Below the pieces are notes generated by a model. The model did not search any database. It was given only the letters and a program-made list of their open reading frames with translations, and was not told where the DNA came from. 41,146 nucleotides of DNA from Lentisphaeria bacterium (GTDB lineage: Bacteria > Verrucomicrobiota > Lentisphaeria > Victivallales > Victivallaceae), in the NCBI GenBank assembly GCA_017504585.1, contig JAFVQX010000001.1, positions 1-41,146 of the forward strand, in the 5' to 3' direction. Made by a program: the position numbers and the translations under genes. Within the stretch, counting starts at the first letter, position 1. Each line of letters starts with the position of its first letter. Shown piece after piece: positions 40,012 to 41,146 of the stretch.

Positions 40012-41146
40012 ATGAAATTTGCAATTAAAAACCTTGGTCCAATTAAAAATGCGGAAGTTGAATTTGGAAATTTGACTATTCTTTGTGGTCCCAACAATAT
40101 GGGAAAATCATATCTTACATATTCAATTTATTCCTTTCTTGAAACAGTAGCAGCCAATATTACATTTGACATTAAGAGCGAAACAATATTAGAACTGGTT
40201 TCTACTGGAAGTTGTACTGTCGACTTTAATGATTTATGGTACTCATTTCCGAAAAAACTGGAGGATGTATTGCAGAAATACAGCAGATGTATTCCTCGTT
40301 TTTTGGCAATTCAGAAGTCACCAGAAGAAAAAGCTAAAATTCAGTTTGCTGTTTCCGATTATGACACTTGGAAGGAATCATTTTTGAAGAGCTCCTTTGA
40401 CAATCAGAATGAACCAATCCCTGTGGGGAAGGATATTGCAATTCTGGTTTCAAAGGAAAGGGGAAGTAGTTCAATAAAATGCTCTTTGGAAAGTAATACT
40501 AATGACTTCCCTAAAGAAGATAAGATATCTGTGGCATTTACTAAAAAAATCTCCTATTGTGTGATGGAAAAAATGCTTCCATTAATTTTTGGTTTAACTG
40601 GAGAGCGATCTGGTATATCTATCTTTAGTGATTTTTTAAATAAAATTGCAAGGGAAAAAAATAACAATGAGAAATATAAGGAAAATGAAGAAGATTCCTC
40701 GAAACATAAGATTAATGTGGAATTAGAATATGCTCTTCCACTTCGTGATGAAGTCAATTTCTTACTCAATCTCAAACATTATAAACGAAAGAACAGTGTC
40801 TTAAATGGACGCGATCAAATACTTAATAAATTTGCAGCTCTAGCAGGAGGACAGTATTCTTGTGGAGAAGAGGACAGTACAATATATTTTCTTGACGATG
40901 TAACGAAAGAAAGATATACTATTACAGAAACATCTAGCAGTATTAAATCTTTAGCCGAACTTTTCTTTTACATCAAACATATTGCTAGCCCAGGGCAACT
41001 CCTCATGATTGATGAGCCGGAATTAAATCTTCATCCAGCGAGTCAAAGAAAAATTGCTCGATTGCTTGCTATGATAGTTAATGCTGGCATTCACGTTTTT
41101 GTCACGACTCATAGTGATTACATTATTCGAGAATTTAATACTATGA
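40012..41146 (+). CDS. AAA/ABC-type ATPase (AAA_15/OLD-like), 3' end outside window
   Basis: At least 378 residues, open to the window edge. Walker A is GPNNMGKS (26-33), just after the FAIKNLGPIKNAEVEFGNLT opening typical of RecF/SMC-like AAA ATPases. A degenerate ABC signature is at SSSIKSL (308-314), Walker B LLMIDEPE (about 329-336, with D334 and E335), D-loop NLHP, and the His switch TTHSDYI (365-371). The middle (about 50-300) is an insert of coiled or helical character. Such ATPases occur in OLD, Septu, Gabija-like and retron effector systems and in DNA repair; the partner domain would be C-terminal or downstream, beyond the window. ATG follows AAAGGAG by seven bases. It is AT-rich, as expected for an acquired gene. 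Confidence 0.8.
   Translation, partial: MKFAIKNLGPIKNAEVEFGNLTILCGPNNMGKSYLTYSIYSFLETVAANITFDIKSETILELVSTGSCTVDFNDLWYSFPKKLEDVLQKYSRCIPRFLAIQKSPEEKAKIQFAVSDYDTWKESFLKSSFDNQNEPIPVGKDIAILVSKERGSSSIKCSLESNTNDFPKEDKISVAFTKKISYCVMEKMLPLIFGLTGERSGISIFSDFLNKIAREKNNNEKYKENEEDSSKHKINVELEYALPLRDEVNFLLNLKHYKRKNSVLNGRDQILNKFAALAGGQYSCGEEDSTIYFLDDVTKERYTITETSSSIKSLAELFFYIKHIASPGQLLMIDEPELNLHPASQRKIARLLAMIVNAGIHVFVTTHSDYIIREFNTM

Noticed and set aside
38112-41146. Second attachment-site copy of the tRNA-Ser 3' end
   Set aside because: No repeat of the T-arm/acceptor 3' half was found; the far end must lie outside the window.

Overview
The window looks like a chromosome segment from a Lentisphaerota bacterium (Victivallales-like). 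The inference rests on repeated pseudopilin genes with the [20 protein letters not shown]-type N-terminus and a C-terminal H-x9-DG motif, on many PocR-type AraC regulators, and on many secreted or sugar-processing enzymes. No rRNA gene is present, so the assignment is inferred.

Positions 1-10,300 are mostly housekeeping. An AT-rich left edge holds a decayed small gene (307-533). A minus-strand unit follows: stand-alone 5'-3' exonuclease, AraC regulator, HrpA helicase. A DUF308-type membrane protein comes next, then a plus-strand tsaD / HAD phosphatase / Sel1-repeat operon.

Positions 10,386-37,819 are carbohydrate-focused. A four-gene operon with overlapping or nearly touching genes (PIG-L deacetylase, polysaccharide deacetylase, fucose/arabinose isomerase-like protein, SGNH esterase) diverges from a PocR-AraC gene (14365-15246). 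Next come two pseudopilins, an FAD oxidoreductase, a secreted beta-helix protein and a second PocR-AraC gene. Facing them are two Gfo/Idh/MocA oxidoreductases and a third PocR-AraC gene. Further right, on the minus strand, are an FAD oxidoreductase paralogue, a pseudopilin, a PatB/MalY lyase, a ceramidase-fold lipoprotein and a PL26-like exo-rhamnogalacturonan lyase. An unknown membrane protein and a sodium:sugar symporter / AraC pair end the block. The content suggests uptake and breakdown of plant or host glycans; the substrates are inferred.

Short palindromic elements are scattered between genes. Two families have an inverted second copy within the window, one long hairpin is single-copy, and one GC-rich repeat patch lies at 34,990-35,290. 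One pseudopilin carries an in-frame insert containing two abutting perfect palindromes and a second FTLIELLV motif. Another pseudopilin survives only as its two ends.

From 38,021 on, a tRNA-Ser(CGA) gene is followed by a truncated integrase, an inovirus Gp2-like protein, a long AT-rich stretch and an AAA/ABC-type ATPase cut by the window end. This looks like the left end of a tRNA-integrated island. The ATPase is a defence candidate, but any partner gene lies outside the window.
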